From Paenibacillus silvisoli (lineage in GTDB: Bacteria > Bacillota > Bacilli > Paenibacillales > Paenibacillaceae): 64,000 nt of DNA. The notes beneath the pieces were generated by a model that saw only the letters and a list, made by a program, of their open reading frames with translations, was not told where the DNA came from and made no database searches. Position numbers and translations under genes: made by a program. The DNA lies in the NCBI RefSeq assembly GCF_030866765.1, contig NZ_CP133017.1:900501-964500 (forward strand). Direction: 5' to 3'. Position 1 is the stretch's first letter, and each line of letters starts with the position of its first letter. This document shows, piece after piece, positions 52,624 to 60,571 of the stretch.

Positions 52624-53760
52624 GTGATAAAAATTGCAGGCATCGATATTGGTAACGATAGTGTGAAGCTGGTGGTCGACGGTTCGTCCGAGCCGATCGT
52701 CGTACCGAGCATCCTTTCGCCGGGGTACGAACGTCATGTATTCCAGGATGAGGATTCCCCGCTAAAAGCACTAGACGTCCGGGTATACAGCCCGAAGCTG
52801 AAAAAGAACAACCAGCGCTACTTCGTCGGCTTGCTGGCGATGGAGGATCAAGATAATTCGGAGCTGGAGGAGACCGATAACAAGGCGACCAGCGATCAAG
52901 CGCTGATCGTGGCGCTGACGGCGCTCGCCTATGCGGGGCTTACGAGCCAAACGTACGAGCCGGTCGACGGCCAGACGGTGCAAGCCGTGGAATATATCGT
53001 GGGAACGGGTCTTCCGGTCCGTACATACGCAGGCTTTCATAAAATCCTCGAGGAGCGTCTCGTCGGCGAGCATGAAGTGACGTTCCTCTCCACGCCAAAG
53101 CTGCGCGGCCGCTCGATCCGCGTCATCATTAAGCGCGCGGTCGTTTCCATCGAAGGCGCGGCGGCTCTGTTCCATATGGCGACGCACGACAACTTGACGG
53201 TGAAGAACGAGGAGTTGTACTACGGCTGCATCGGCATTTGCGAAATGGGCGCGTTGACGACGGATTTTCCGGTCGTGAAACGGATGAGCATCGACAACCA
53301 GTTCAGCACGGGCGAGCAATTCGGCCTGGCGGGCTACCTCGACAATATCATCCGTGACGTCGAAGACCAGTTCGGCCACCGGTTCCCGAGCCGTACGAAG
53401 CTCATTCAGCGGATTAAGAGCCGCGATTACGTCATTCAGCGCATCGGTGAAGGCCAGGCGGATATTCGCCCGATCGTCGATATTTATTTTGAACGCGCGG
53501 CGAATAAGGTGCTCGATCTGATTCTGAAGCGCTGGAAAAAGAACCCGGACATTCAATGCTTCTACGTCCTCGGCGGCGGCGCAACCGCGCTGCGCGAGTA
53601 CATCAACGAAGCGGCGGGCTCCGTTCGCCTTCGTTTCGTGAGCGACAGCGAGTTCCAGAACATGTACGGCTACCTGAAGCTGGCCAAAAATAAAACGAAC
53701 CAAGCGCTCGCCGCCACCGCAGGTGCTGTAACTGCAGCCGCTTCGAGCGAGCAAGAGTAA
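52624..53760 (+). CDS. ParM/StbA-like actin-family ATPase
   Basis: 378 residues. 'IAGIDIGNDSVKLVVDG' is the phosphate-1 loop of the actin fold, 'VGTGLPVRTY' occurs mid-domain, 'CIGICEMGALTTDFPVVK' is in the place of phosphate-2, and 'CFYVLGGGATALREYINEAA' is the adenosine loop. It resembles plasmid ParM/StbA filaments and archaeal/phage actin-like proteins, but no ParR-type DNA adaptor gene is next to it. CGGAGG lies upstream of the GTG start. The product may be a chromosomal cytoskeletal filament. Divergent from the M23-bactofilin pair and followed by an unusual tandem repeat array. Confidence 0.88.
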   Translation: MIKIAGIDIGNDSVKLVVDGSSEPIVVPSILSPGYERHVFQDEDSPLKALDVRVYSPKLKKNNQRYFVGLLAMEDQDNSELEETDNKATSDQALIVALTALAYAGLTSQTYEPVDGQTVQAVEYIVGTGLPVRTYAGFHKILEERLVGEHEVTFLSTPKLRGRSIRVIIKRAVVSIEGAAALFHMATHDNLTVKNEELYYGCIGICEMGALTTDFPVVKRMSIDNQFSTGEQFGLAGYLDNIIRDVEDQFGHRFPSRTKLIQRIKSRDYVIQRIGEGQADIRPIVDIYFERAANKVLDLILKRWKKNPDIQCFYVLGGGATALREYINEAAGSVRLRFVSDSEFQNMYGYLKLAKNKTNQALAATAGAVTAAASSEQE

Positions 53761-53765
53761 GATGG

Positions 53766-53807
53766 AACCGAGCTGCCCGGGGGAGGGCGGCTCGGTTTAT
53801 TTTTACT
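53766..53807 (+). terminator. Terminator of the ParM-like gene
   Basis: AACCGAGCTGCCC pairs with GGGCGGCTCGGTT, followed by TATTTTT. Confidence 0.8.
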
Positions 53808-53812
53808 AGGGG

Positions 53813-54224
53813 GAGGTAACAGCTACCGCACATGTGCGGGAGATCCGCGGAAACGAGCTAAAGAGAGGTAACAGTTACCGCACATGTGCGGAAATCCGGC
53901 GAAATGAGTCAAAGAGAGGTAACAGTTACCGCACATGTGCGGGAGATCCGCGGAAATGAGCTAAAGAGAGGTAACAGCTACCGCACATGCGCGGAAATCC
54001 GGCGAAAGGAGTCGAAGAGAGGTAACAGTTACCGCACATGTGCGGGAGATCCGCGGAAACGAGCTAAAGAGAGGTAACAGCTACCGCACATGCGCGGAAA
54101 TCCGGCGAAAGGAGTCGAAGAGAGGTAACAGTTACCGCACATGTGCGAAAGATCCGCGGAAACGAGCTAAAGAGAGGTAACAGCTACCGTACATGCGCGG
54201 AAATCCGGCGAAAGGAGCCGAAGA
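53813..54224. repeat. Tandem array of eight alternating 52- and 51-bp palindromic units
   Basis: Units begin GAGGTAACAG at 53813, 53865, 53916, 53968, 54019, 54071, 54122 and 54174 (lengths 52, 51, 52, 51, 52, 51, 52, 51), so the true period is a 103-bp dimer. Each unit carries GGTAACAGTTACC or a one-base variant, immediately followed by CCGCACATGTGCGG or a variant. The A units continue GAGATCCGCGGAAACGAGC, the B units AAATCCGGCGAAAGGAGTC. Units are ~90% alike. No unique spacers are present. Open frames inside are artefacts of the repetition. Confidence 0.92.
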
Positions 54225-54375
54225 GAGGTAACAGTTCCCCCTCCTAAGTAAATTTCGCCGAAACGAGCCCTAGAAGGGGAATATTTCCCCCCTCCTGGCC
54301 ATATTTTCGCCGAAAAGAGCCCCGGAAGGGGAATAGCTCCCCCTCTTGCCCACAATTTCCCCTTCCCTCTACCCG
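54225..54375. repeat. Decayed continuation of the tandem array
   Basis: About three further units of ~51 bp keep the frame of the array (TTCGCCGAAACGAGCCC, then TTCGCCGAAAAGAGCCCC), but the palindrome region is replaced by GGGGAATA...TCCCCC inverted repeats. The region up to 54470 holds no gene. Confidence 0.65.
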
Positions 54376-54477
54376 CCAGCCTATTTCCCAAGAAATACTA
54401 AAATATGGAAATCATTAAATCTTTCAACCCTTTCCCGCCGCCACACAATCGGCACAAATCGCCCCATGCTTCGCGCC

Positions 54478-54506
54478 TTGACTGTCCCATACCGCCTATA
54501 TATAAT
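54478..54506 (+). promoter_or_regulatory. Sigma-A promoter of guaA
   Basis: TTGACT (54478-54483) and TATAAT (54501-54506) are 17 bp apart, 35 bp upstream of the guaA GTG. Confidence 0.85.
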
Positions 54507-54540
54507 TGACACAATGATTTGAGGGAGGCTTTGACAAAAA

Positions 54541-56079
54541 GTGAACAAGCCAAATGAAATGATCGTCGTCCTCGATTTCGGTGGACAGTACAACCAGTTG
54601 ATTGCAAGACGTATCCGGGATTTGGGCGTGTACAGCGAATTGCTGCCATACAATACCTCGGTGGAACGGATCCGCGAACTGCAGCCGAAAGGCATCGTGT
54701 TCTCGGGAGGACCGGCAAGTGTGTATGAGGAGAAAGCGCCGCAAGTGGATCCGGCGATTTACGACCTGGGCTTGCCGATCTTCGGCATCTGCTACGGCAT
54801 GCAGCTGATCGCGCACCAGCTCGAAGGTAAAGTTGAGCGCGCGGGCAAACGCGAATACGGCAAAGCAGACGTTGAATTCATTGCGGGCAGCGAGCTCGTG
54901 AAAGATCTCAACAACAGCCAAACCGTATGGATGAGCCATGGCGACCACGTCGTGGAGCTGCCGAAGGGCTTCCGCGTCGATGCAAGCACGGAGCACGCGC
55001 CGATCGCGGCGATGAGCCACGCGGAGCGCAAGCTGTTCGCGGTTCAATTCCACCCGGAAGTGCGCCACTCCGTACAAGGCAACGAAATGATCCGCAACTT
55101 CCTGTACAACGTGTGCGGCTGCGAAGGCAACTGGAGCATGAGCACGTTCATTGACGACACGATCCGCGACATCCGCGCTCAGGTCGGCAAAGGTAAGGTT
55201 CTTTGCGCGTTGTCCGGCGGCGTAGATTCCTCCGTTGTAGCGATCCTGCTGCACAAAGCGATCGGCGACCAGCTGACTTGCATGTTCATCGACCACGGCT
55301 TGCTGCGTAAAGGCGAAGCCGAGAGCGTGATGGAAACGTTCGTCGGCAAGTTCGACATGAAAGTGGTCAAAATCGATGCCAGCGAGCGCTTCCTGGGCAA
55401 GCTGAAAGGCGTCGACGATCCGGAGCAAAAGCGTAAAATTATCGGCAACGAGTTCATCTACGTGTTCCAAGAGGAATCCGCGAAATTCGACGATTTCGAA
55501 TTCCTCGCTCAAGGCACGCTTTATACGGATATCGTCGAGAGCGGCACCGCTACGGCGCAAACGATCAAGTCGCACCACAATGTAGGCGGCTTGCCGGAAG
55601 ACATCAAGTTCAAGCTTGTCGAGCCGCTTAAAGCGCTGTTCAAAGACGAAGTTCGTAAAGTCGGCGAAGAGTGCGGCCTGCCTGAAGCGATCGTATGGCG
55701 TCAGCCGTTCCCGGGTCCGGGTCTTGCGATCCGCGTGCTTGGCGAAGTTACGGAGGACAAGCTGAAGATCGTCCGCGATTCCGACGCGATTTTGCGCGAC
55801 GAGATCGCCAAAGCCGGTCTTGACCGCGAAATTTGGCAATATTTCACGGCGCTGCCGAACATGAAGAGCGTTGGCGTCATGGGCGACGCGCGTACGTACT
55901 CGTACACGGTCGGCATCCGCGCCGTAACGTCCATCGACGGCATGACAGCGGACTGGGCGCGTATCCCTTGGGATGTGCTCGAGAAAATCTCGGTTCGTAT
56001 CGTCAACGAAGTAGATAACGTTAACCGTATCGTGTACGACGTAACGTCCAAGCCACCGGCAACGATCGAGTGGGAATAG
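54541..56079 (+). CDS. guaA: GMP synthase (glutamine-hydrolysing)
   Basis: 512 residues, full length. It converts XMP to GMP. The N-terminal class I glutamine amidotransferase has '[16 protein letters not shown]' (nucleophile Cys) and '[11 protein letters not shown]' (His, Glu). The ATP pyrophosphatase domain has '[16 protein letters not shown]' (P-loop), and the C-terminal dimer domain '[17 protein letters not shown]' and 'PPATIEWE'. GGGAGG precedes a GTG start. Consensus promoter upstream, terminator downstream; no riboswitch in its short leader. Confidence 0.97.
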   Translation: MNKPNEMIVVLDFGGQYNQLIARRIRDLGVYSELLPYNTSVERIRELQPKGIVFSGGPASVYEEKAPQVDPAIYDLGLPIFGICYGMQLIAHQLEGKVERAGKREYGKADVEFIAGSELVKDLNNSQTVWMSHGDHVVELPKGFRVDASTEHAPIAAMSHAERKLFAVQFHPEVRHSVQGNEMIRNFLYNVCGCEGNWSMSTFIDDTIRDIRAQVGKGKVLCALSGGVDSSVVAILLHKAIGDQLTCMFIDHGLLRKGEAESVMETFVGKFDMKVVKIDASERFLGKLKGVDDPEQKRKIIGNEFIYVFQEESAKFDDFEFLAQGTLYTDIVESGTATAQTIKSHHNVGGLPEDIKFKLVEPLKALFKDEVRKVGEECGLPEAIVWRQPFPGPGLAIRVLGEVTEDKLKIVRDSDAILRDEIAKAGLDREIWQYFTALPNMKSVGVMGDARTYSYTVGIRAVTSIDGMTADWARIPWDVLEKISVRIVNEVDNVNRIVYDVTSKPPATIEWE

Positions 56080-56095
56080 ACAGTACGACATAAGA

Positions 56096-56144
56096 ACTCC
56101 CTTCTATTTGCGTTATGCAGCGAATAGAAGGGAGTCTTTTTTTT
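56096..56144 (+). terminator. guaA terminator
   Basis: ACTCCCTTCTATT pairs with AATAGAAGGGAGT, followed by CTTTTTTTT. Confidence 0.9.
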
Positions 56145-56196
56145 ATGTAGAATCCTATATTGAACGAATTTACAGTGCTGGCGGGAGGCTTATTTA

Positions 56197-57294
56197 GTGA
56201 GTAAACGTAAAAGCAACATGCTATTTCGAAAGACCGGCGTCATTGCGATGGTTGTAGCGGGGATGACGCTAGCGGCAGGCGCCGGAGCGTACGCCGCAAC
56301 GAAAATGACCTTGATCGTAAATGGCAAGAAATCGGCCGTAGAACCGGTGTCCATTAAAGGCGTTACCTACGTTCCTATCCGTTCGGCGGCTGAGATGTTA
56401 GGCGCTAATGTCAACTACAATGCCTCATCGAATTCCGTCATGATCACGAGCAAGCCCGCAAAGTCTCCGCTTGGCGATGCCGGCAACGAAGCGGTTGGTT
56501 CCGTGAATGGCGTGACCATTACGAAGAACCAGCTGTACGATACGATGATTGCGGTTGGCGGACAGCAAACGCTGAACAATCTGATTCAAGATGAGCTTGT
56601 GCTGCAAGAGGCGAAGAAGAAAGGGATCGTCATCAGCGACAAAGACGCGGAAGCGGAAATCGCGAACATCAAGAAGCGGTTCCCGTCCGAATCGGAATTT
56701 CAAACCGCGCTCCAACAAGCGAACATGACGCTTGAGGATTTGAAGAAGCAAATCCCCGCGCAGCTTCGCATTCGCAAGCTCGCCGAGCAGCGCGTGAAGG
56801 TGACGGACGAAGAGGTCAAACAATATTTTGAGGCGAACAGAGCGAATTTCGATCAGCCTGCGCAGGTAAAAGCATCGCATATTTTGGTCGCAACGAAAGC
56901 GGAGGCCGACGCCATTATGAAGCAGCTGAAAGCAGGCGCGGATTTTGCGAAGCTGGCGAAAGAGAAATCGGAGGACACAGGCAGCAAAGATGCGGGCGGC
57001 AATCTAGGCTTCTTCGGCAAAGGGGTAATGGTTGCCGAGTTTGAGGAAGCGGCGTTCTCGATTAAGGCTGGGGAGCTGGGCGGGCCGATCCAGACGCAGT
57101 TTGGTTACCACATCATCAAAGTAACGGACCGTAAGGAAGCGAAGGCGGCGAAGCTGGAAGAGGAAAAAGAGGCAATCCGCGAGCAGCTCATGGACCAGAA
57201 AGTCTCCGAGCTTTCCCCGGCATTGCTGGAAGAATTAAAGGCGAAGGCGAAAATTACGAATACGCTTCAAGGAAAGCAGCAAAATAAAGGTTAA
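56197..57294 (+). CDS. Secreted peptidyl-prolyl isomerase (PpiC/SurA type) with N-terminal stalk domain
   Basis: 365 residues. A signal peptide ('GVIAMVVAGMTLAAGAGAYA') without lipobox Cys is followed by a copper-amine-oxidase-N-like stalk domain (~33-85: 'MTLIVNGKKSAVEPVSIKGV', 'TYVPIRSAAEMLGANVNY'). A SurA_N-like helical part comes next (~100-215), then a parvulin domain (~220-320: 'QVKASHILVATKAEADAIMK', 'GGNLGFFGKGVMVAEFEEAA', 'GPIQTQFGYHIIKVTDRKEA'). It should help fold exported proteins, like PrsA, but is anchored differently. GGGAGG precedes a GTG. Single gene. Confidence 0.9.
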   Translation: MSKRKSNMLFRKTGVIAMVVAGMTLAAGAGAYAATKMTLIVNGKKSAVEPVSIKGVTYVPIRSAAEMLGANVNYNASSNSVMITSKPAKSPLGDAGNEAVGSVNGVTITKNQLYDTMIAVGGQQTLNNLIQDELVLQEAKKKGIVISDKDAEAEIANIKKRFPSESEFQTALQQANMTLEDLKKQIPAQLRIRKLAEQRVKVTDEEVKQYFEANRANFDQPAQVKASHILVATKAEADAIMKQLKAGADFAKLAKEKSEDTGSKDAGGNLGFFGKGVMVAEFEEAAFSIKAGELGGPIQTQFGYHIIKVTDRKEAKAAKLEEEKEAIREQLMDQKVSELSPALLEELKAKAKITNTLQGKQQNKG

Positions 57295-57326
57295 CAATGG
57301 CATCCAGAATAAGTTAACCTTTGCCA

Positions 57327-57356
57327 TTGACAGCGTTAGGTCTTCCTAGCTATGAT
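57327..57356 (+). promoter_or_regulatory. Sigma-A promoter of the guanine permease gene
   Basis: TTGACA (57327-57332) and TATGAT (57351-57356) are 18 bp apart, ~40 bp before the riboswitch. Confidence 0.75.
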
Positions 57357-57396
57357 ATTGGACGTAATCACGTACACACAAACAATAAAAGCATAT

Positions 57397-57577
57397 CTTT
57401 TCGTATAATCTCAAGAATCGGCTTGGGAGTCTCTACCGGTCACCGTAATGACCTGTCTACGAGAAGCAGGACGCGGAATGCGCACGTTTTTTCAATCGTG
57501 CCGCTCCGTCTAGTCCTGTTTTGCGTGGAGCCTAGAGCAAATTGCCGATCGATCTTCTTCGATCGGCGCTTTTTTTT
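57397..57577 (+). promoter_or_regulatory. Guanine-type purine riboswitch with terminator
   Basis: Aptamer at 57397-57466: P1 CTTTTCGT/ACGAGAAG, J1/2 TATAATC, P2 TCAAG/CTTGG, J2/3 AGTCTCTACC, P3 CGGTCA/TGACC with L3 CCGTAA, and J3/1 GTCTACG. A C in the discriminating position (nucleotide 74 of the family numbering) predicts guanine or hypoxanthine instead of adenine. The expression platform ends in GCCGATCGA/TCGATCGGC followed by T8 (57544-57577). It occupies the 330-bp gap before the permease gene and would switch transcription off when guanine is plentiful. Confidence 0.93.
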
Positions 57578-57626
57578 AGGCTTCAGTTTGTTCTGAAAAC
57601 ATTTTTTTGGGGAGGCATTTTGAAAA

Positions 57627-59021
57627 ATGGGCGGTTTCTTTCGTTTGAAGGAACACGGAACAAATGTAAGGACAGAAATTATGGCGGGCCTTACGACTTT
57701 CATGACGATGGCATATATTTTGGCCGTCAATCCGGGCATTCTCGGATCTGCAGGACTTGATGCGTATTCTGTATTTTTGGCAACGGCTCTTGCCGGCGGT
57801 ATTTTCACGATCGCCATGGGCTTGTTCGCGAACTTCCCGGTAGCGCTGGCGCCAGGGATGGGGCTTAACGCGTACTTCGCGGCAACGGTGTTGGCATCCG
57901 CGGCGACGGACACGCCGATTTCGCCTTCGATGGCGCTGACGGCCGTATTTATTTCCGGTATTATTTTCTTGATTCTGACGATTACGCAAGTCCGACAATT
58001 GCTTATTACCGCAGTTCCCGACAGCTTGAAACATGCCATTACGGTCGGTATCGGCTTGTTCATCACGATCATCGGGTTGAAAAACAGCGGCGTCATGACG
58101 ATCGGCGTTGAAAATACGGCAACGGATATTCCTAAAGGCGTATTTACGGATGTAATGGGCTTCGAAACGGTGTTTCACATGGGCAGCCTGGAAAACTCCA
58201 GCGTCTACCTGACGCTGATCGGCGTATTGATCATCGCGGTTCTCATGGTGCTTCGCGTGCCTGGCGCAATCCTGTTCGGTATCTTGGGCGTTACGGTCAT
58301 CGCGATTCTGACTGGCGACGTGGACGTGAAAGCGGCGCTGGACGGCCAATCGTGGAGCCCGGATTTCAGCAAAGGCAACTTCTTCGACTTCGACTTCAAA
58401 GGCGTTATGGACGCCGGCTTGATCTCGGTTATCGCAACGTTTACGTTCGTTGAATTGTTCGATACGTTCGGCACGCTCGTCGGTACGGCGAACCGCGCAG
58501 GCTACATGAAAGACCCTGAGAAGGGCAAGAAGCTTGTCGGTAAAGCGATGCTGGTCGACGCTGTCGGCGTAAGCGGCGGCGCAATGCTCGGTACGAGCAC
58601 GGTAACGGCATTCGTGGAAAGCTCCGCGGGTATCGCGCAAGGCGGACGTACAGGTCTGACCGCGGTAACGACTGGCGTAGCGTTCTTGGCAGCTCTGTTC
58701 CTGTGGCCGCTCATCTCGTTGATCCCGGGCTCCGCTACGGCGGCTGCGCTGATCATCGTTGGCGTGCTGATGGTGCAATCGATCAAAGAAATCGACTTCC
58801 AAGACATGGTGTACGCAATCCCGTCCTTCTTGACGATTGCGATGATGCCATTCACGTACAACATCGCGAACGGTATTTCCTTCGGTATCGTTTCGTATGT
58901 TGTTCTTGCAACGCTGGCGAACGTGTCCGGCAAAAAAGGCAGCTACAAAGTGCACTGGCTCATGTGGGTGCTCGCGATCCTCGTTGTCGCGCGGTACGCG
59001 TTCATCGGAAGCCAAGGCTAA
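57627..59021 (+). CDS. pbuG: Guanine/hypoxanthine permease, AzgA/PbuG type
   Basis: 464 residues, ~12 membrane helices. 'RTEIMAGLTTFMTMAYILAV' with 'NPGIL', then 'GLFANFPVALAPGMGLNAYF', 'TFTFVELFDTFGTLVGTANR' and 'GTSTVTAFVESSAGIAQGGR' are AzgA-family (NCS2-like) signatures. It imports purine bases with protons. The guanine riboswitch in its leader supports guanine/hypoxanthine as the cargo. GGGGAGG precedes the ATG. The assignment to PbuG over its paralogue PbuO is not certain. Confidence 0.92.
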   Translation: MGGFFRLKEHGTNVRTEIMAGLTTFMTMAYILAVNPGILGSAGLDAYSVFLATALAGGIFTIAMGLFANFPVALAPGMGLNAYFAATVLASAATDTPISPSMALTAVFISGIIFLILTITQVRQLLITAVPDSLKHAITVGIGLFITIIGLKNSGVMTIGVENTATDIPKGVFTDVMGFETVFHMGSLENSSVYLTLIGVLIIAVLMVLRVPGAILFGILGVTVIAILTGDVDVKAALDGQSWSPDFSKGNFFDFDFKGVMDAGLISVIATFTFVELFDTFGTLVGTANRAGYMKDPEKGKKLVGKAMLVDAVGVSGGAMLGTSTVTAFVESSAGIAQGGRTGLTAVTTGVAFLAALFLWPLISLIPGSATAAALIIVGVLMVQSIKEIDFQDMVYAIPSFLTIAMMPFTYNIANGISFGIVSYVVLATLANVSGKKGSYKVHWLMWVLAILVVARYAFIGSQG

Positions 59022-59034
59022 TATATAGAAGAAA

Positions 59035-59071
59035 GAGGACGGCGCCATGGTGCGCGGTCCTGTTTTTTTTG
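59035..59071 (+). terminator. Terminator of the guanine permease gene
   Basis: AGGACGGCGC pairs with GCGCGGTCCT, followed by GTTTTTTTT. Confidence 0.8.
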
Positions 59072-59076
59072 TCCCT

Positions 59077-59736
59077 TTATTCGGGCTGGCGGTAGACGCC
59101 GAATTTGATCATATCGATAAACGTTTCGATTTCGTTGATGAGCTTTTCCTCGATTACCGTCGGAGGGTGAGCCTGCGCCTTGTGGAGCTGCAAATATTTG
59201 TTCGATAAGGCGTTCAATACGAAGGTGACGTGACTGAATACCTGCTCGACGTTCAGCCCATCGCGCAGCGGCGCGGATTCCAGCAGTTCGGACCGATAGA
59301 TCGACTTCAGCATGGCCGGCGTCGAGAACGTCTTCTGGTAATCGGCGATCAGCTTCTCGACCTCGGCCTGAACGCCCTTCGGCGGATGGGCGATGACACG
59401 CTGAACAAGTTCAGTCTCATTAAAATAGTTCATCGTAATCCGCTGCTTCGCGAGCACGATTTCCTTAATATGCTCGAAGAAGTCGGAGGCGCCGATCTTG
59501 GCCGTTTCCGCGACGGTCTTCTCCACGAGAACGTCCATCGCGTGCTTGACGACGGCGAGGTACAGATTTTTTTTGCTTTTGAAATAATGAAACAAAATGC
59601 CTTTGGAAATGCCAGCCCTGGCCGTAATGATATCCGTGGAGGTGTTGGTGTAGCCGTACTTGGCAAACTCCTCGATGCAGATCGTCATAATCAGCTCCTG
59701 CCGCTCCTCCGGCAGCTTCGCGAATGCGGGATACAC
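59077..59736 (-). CDS. TetR family repressor
   Basis: 219 residues. N-terminal helix-turn-helix: 'RQELIMTICIEEFAKYGYTN' and 'ITARAGISKGILFHYFKSKK'. The C-terminal ligand-binding helices are of no recognised subtype. It is the last of three genes on the minus strand (ABC ATPase, permease, repressor), 25 bp from the permease gene. Two TTGACTnnnnAGTCAA palindromes upstream of the operon are the likely operators, so it would repress its own operon until a ligand, perhaps the exporter's substrate, binds. Confidence 0.9.
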   Translation of the reverse strand: MYPAFAKLPEERQELIMTICIEEFAKYGYTNTSTDIITARAGISKGILFHYFKSKKNLYLAVVKHAMDVLVEKTVAETAKIGASDFFEHIKEIVLAKQRITMNYFNETELVQRVIAHPPKGVQAEVEKLIADYQKTFSTPAMLKSIYRSELLESAPLRDGLNVEQVFSHVTFVLNALSNKYLQLHKAQAHPPTVIEEKLINEIETFIDMIKFGVYRQPE

Positions 59737-59761
59737 AGCCTACACCTCAGTTCGCCGCTAT

Positions 59762-60559
59762 CTAAACGGTGATGTCTTTTTTACTATAATACCAATAAGC
59801 GGACGCAGCGCAACAGACGATGACGGCGCCCATGATCGAAACGTACAACGGATCGAAATAACGGTCGGTTATTATCGCCGCCGCTTCGGCATACTTAAAG
59901 GGACTGACATATTTGAGCCACGTCAAATGCTCGGATACGCCTGAGATAATGCTGAAAAAATACGTAATGAACACGAGTCCGAGCGACATGGACACGACCG
60001 ACCGCGTGCGCTTCAGAATCGCCGAGAACAGAAATGATATGCTCGCGAACGTCAGGTGCATGAGCAGAACGGCCGATTCCAGCAGGAAGAACGTCCCCAG
60101 CGACACGTCGTTATCCTTCGAGAATTGAAAGCCGAGCAAGCTGGCCAAGACGATGACGACATTGAACAGCAGCACGTTCACGATGACGGCGGCGAGCTTC
60201 TGGGAAATGATTTGCGAGCGGGTGATCGGCTTCGAGAGGAGAAACTCGATCGTTTTCTCATGCTGCTCCTTAGCTACAATGTTTGACGCGAGCAGAGATG
60301 CGTAGATGCTGCCGAGCAGCGTCGTCATGAGATGAATTTCGATTCCGTAAAAGCCGAGCAGGGAGCCCAGATTCAGCCGGTCCATCCCGAACGCTTTCTT
60401 CATGCCCTCCGGCAGCGCGTTCATCATATCATTCATGCCTTGCTGCGACTTGGCGAATTCGGGATAAATGCTTAAGTACATCAGAATAATGCCGGCCATA
60501 ATGATGCTCCAAATAATCAATCCCCGGAAATTCCGTTTGAATTCTCTTCTGAGAAGCAT
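59762..60559 (-). CDS. ABC-2 type permease (ABC2_membrane_5-like)
   Basis: 265 residues, six membrane helices. It starts 'LLRREFKRNFRGLIIWSIIM', typical of BcrB/YtrC-like permeases. 'ASLLASNIVAKEQHEKTIEF' with 'LLSKPITRSQIISQKLA' is the conserved cytoplasmic loop, and 'FFLLESAVLLMHLTFASISF' follows. Together with the ATPase encoded 12 bp upstream it forms an exporter of unknown substrate, possibly an antimicrobial peptide or lipid. The SD before the ATG is AAGGAGG. Confidence 0.88.
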   Translation of the reverse strand: MLLRREFKRNFRGLIIWSIIMAGIILMYLSIYPEFAKSQQGMNDMMNALPEGMKKAFGMDRLNLGSLLGFYGIEIHLMTTLLGSIYASLLASNIVAKEQHEKTIEFLLSKPITRSQIISQKLAAVIVNVLLFNVVIVLASLLGFQFSKDNDVSLGTFFLLESAVLLMHLTFASISFLFSAILKRTRSVVSMSLGLVFITYFFSIISGVSEHLTWLKYVSPFKYAEAAAIITDRYFDPLYVSIMGAVIVCCAASAYWYYSKKDITV

Positions 60560-60571
60560 AGCGCTGCCTCC

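Noticed and set aside
53886-54077. A small repeat-encoded protein inside the tandem array
   Set aside because: The frame exists only because the 103-bp dimer is read through. It has no ribosome site and changes frame along the array.
53813-54224. CRISPR array
   Set aside because: The units are contiguous 52/51-bp near-identical repeats with internal palindromes and no unique spacers. No cas genes are present.
54541-54600. A third purine riboswitch on guaA
   Set aside because: The guaA leader is only ~30 nt between promoter and start, too short for an aptamer, and has none of the core sequence.
54496-56091. A 531-codon minus-strand frame opposite guaA
   Set aside because: guaA is full length with a consensus promoter on the plus strand; the antisense translation has no family features.
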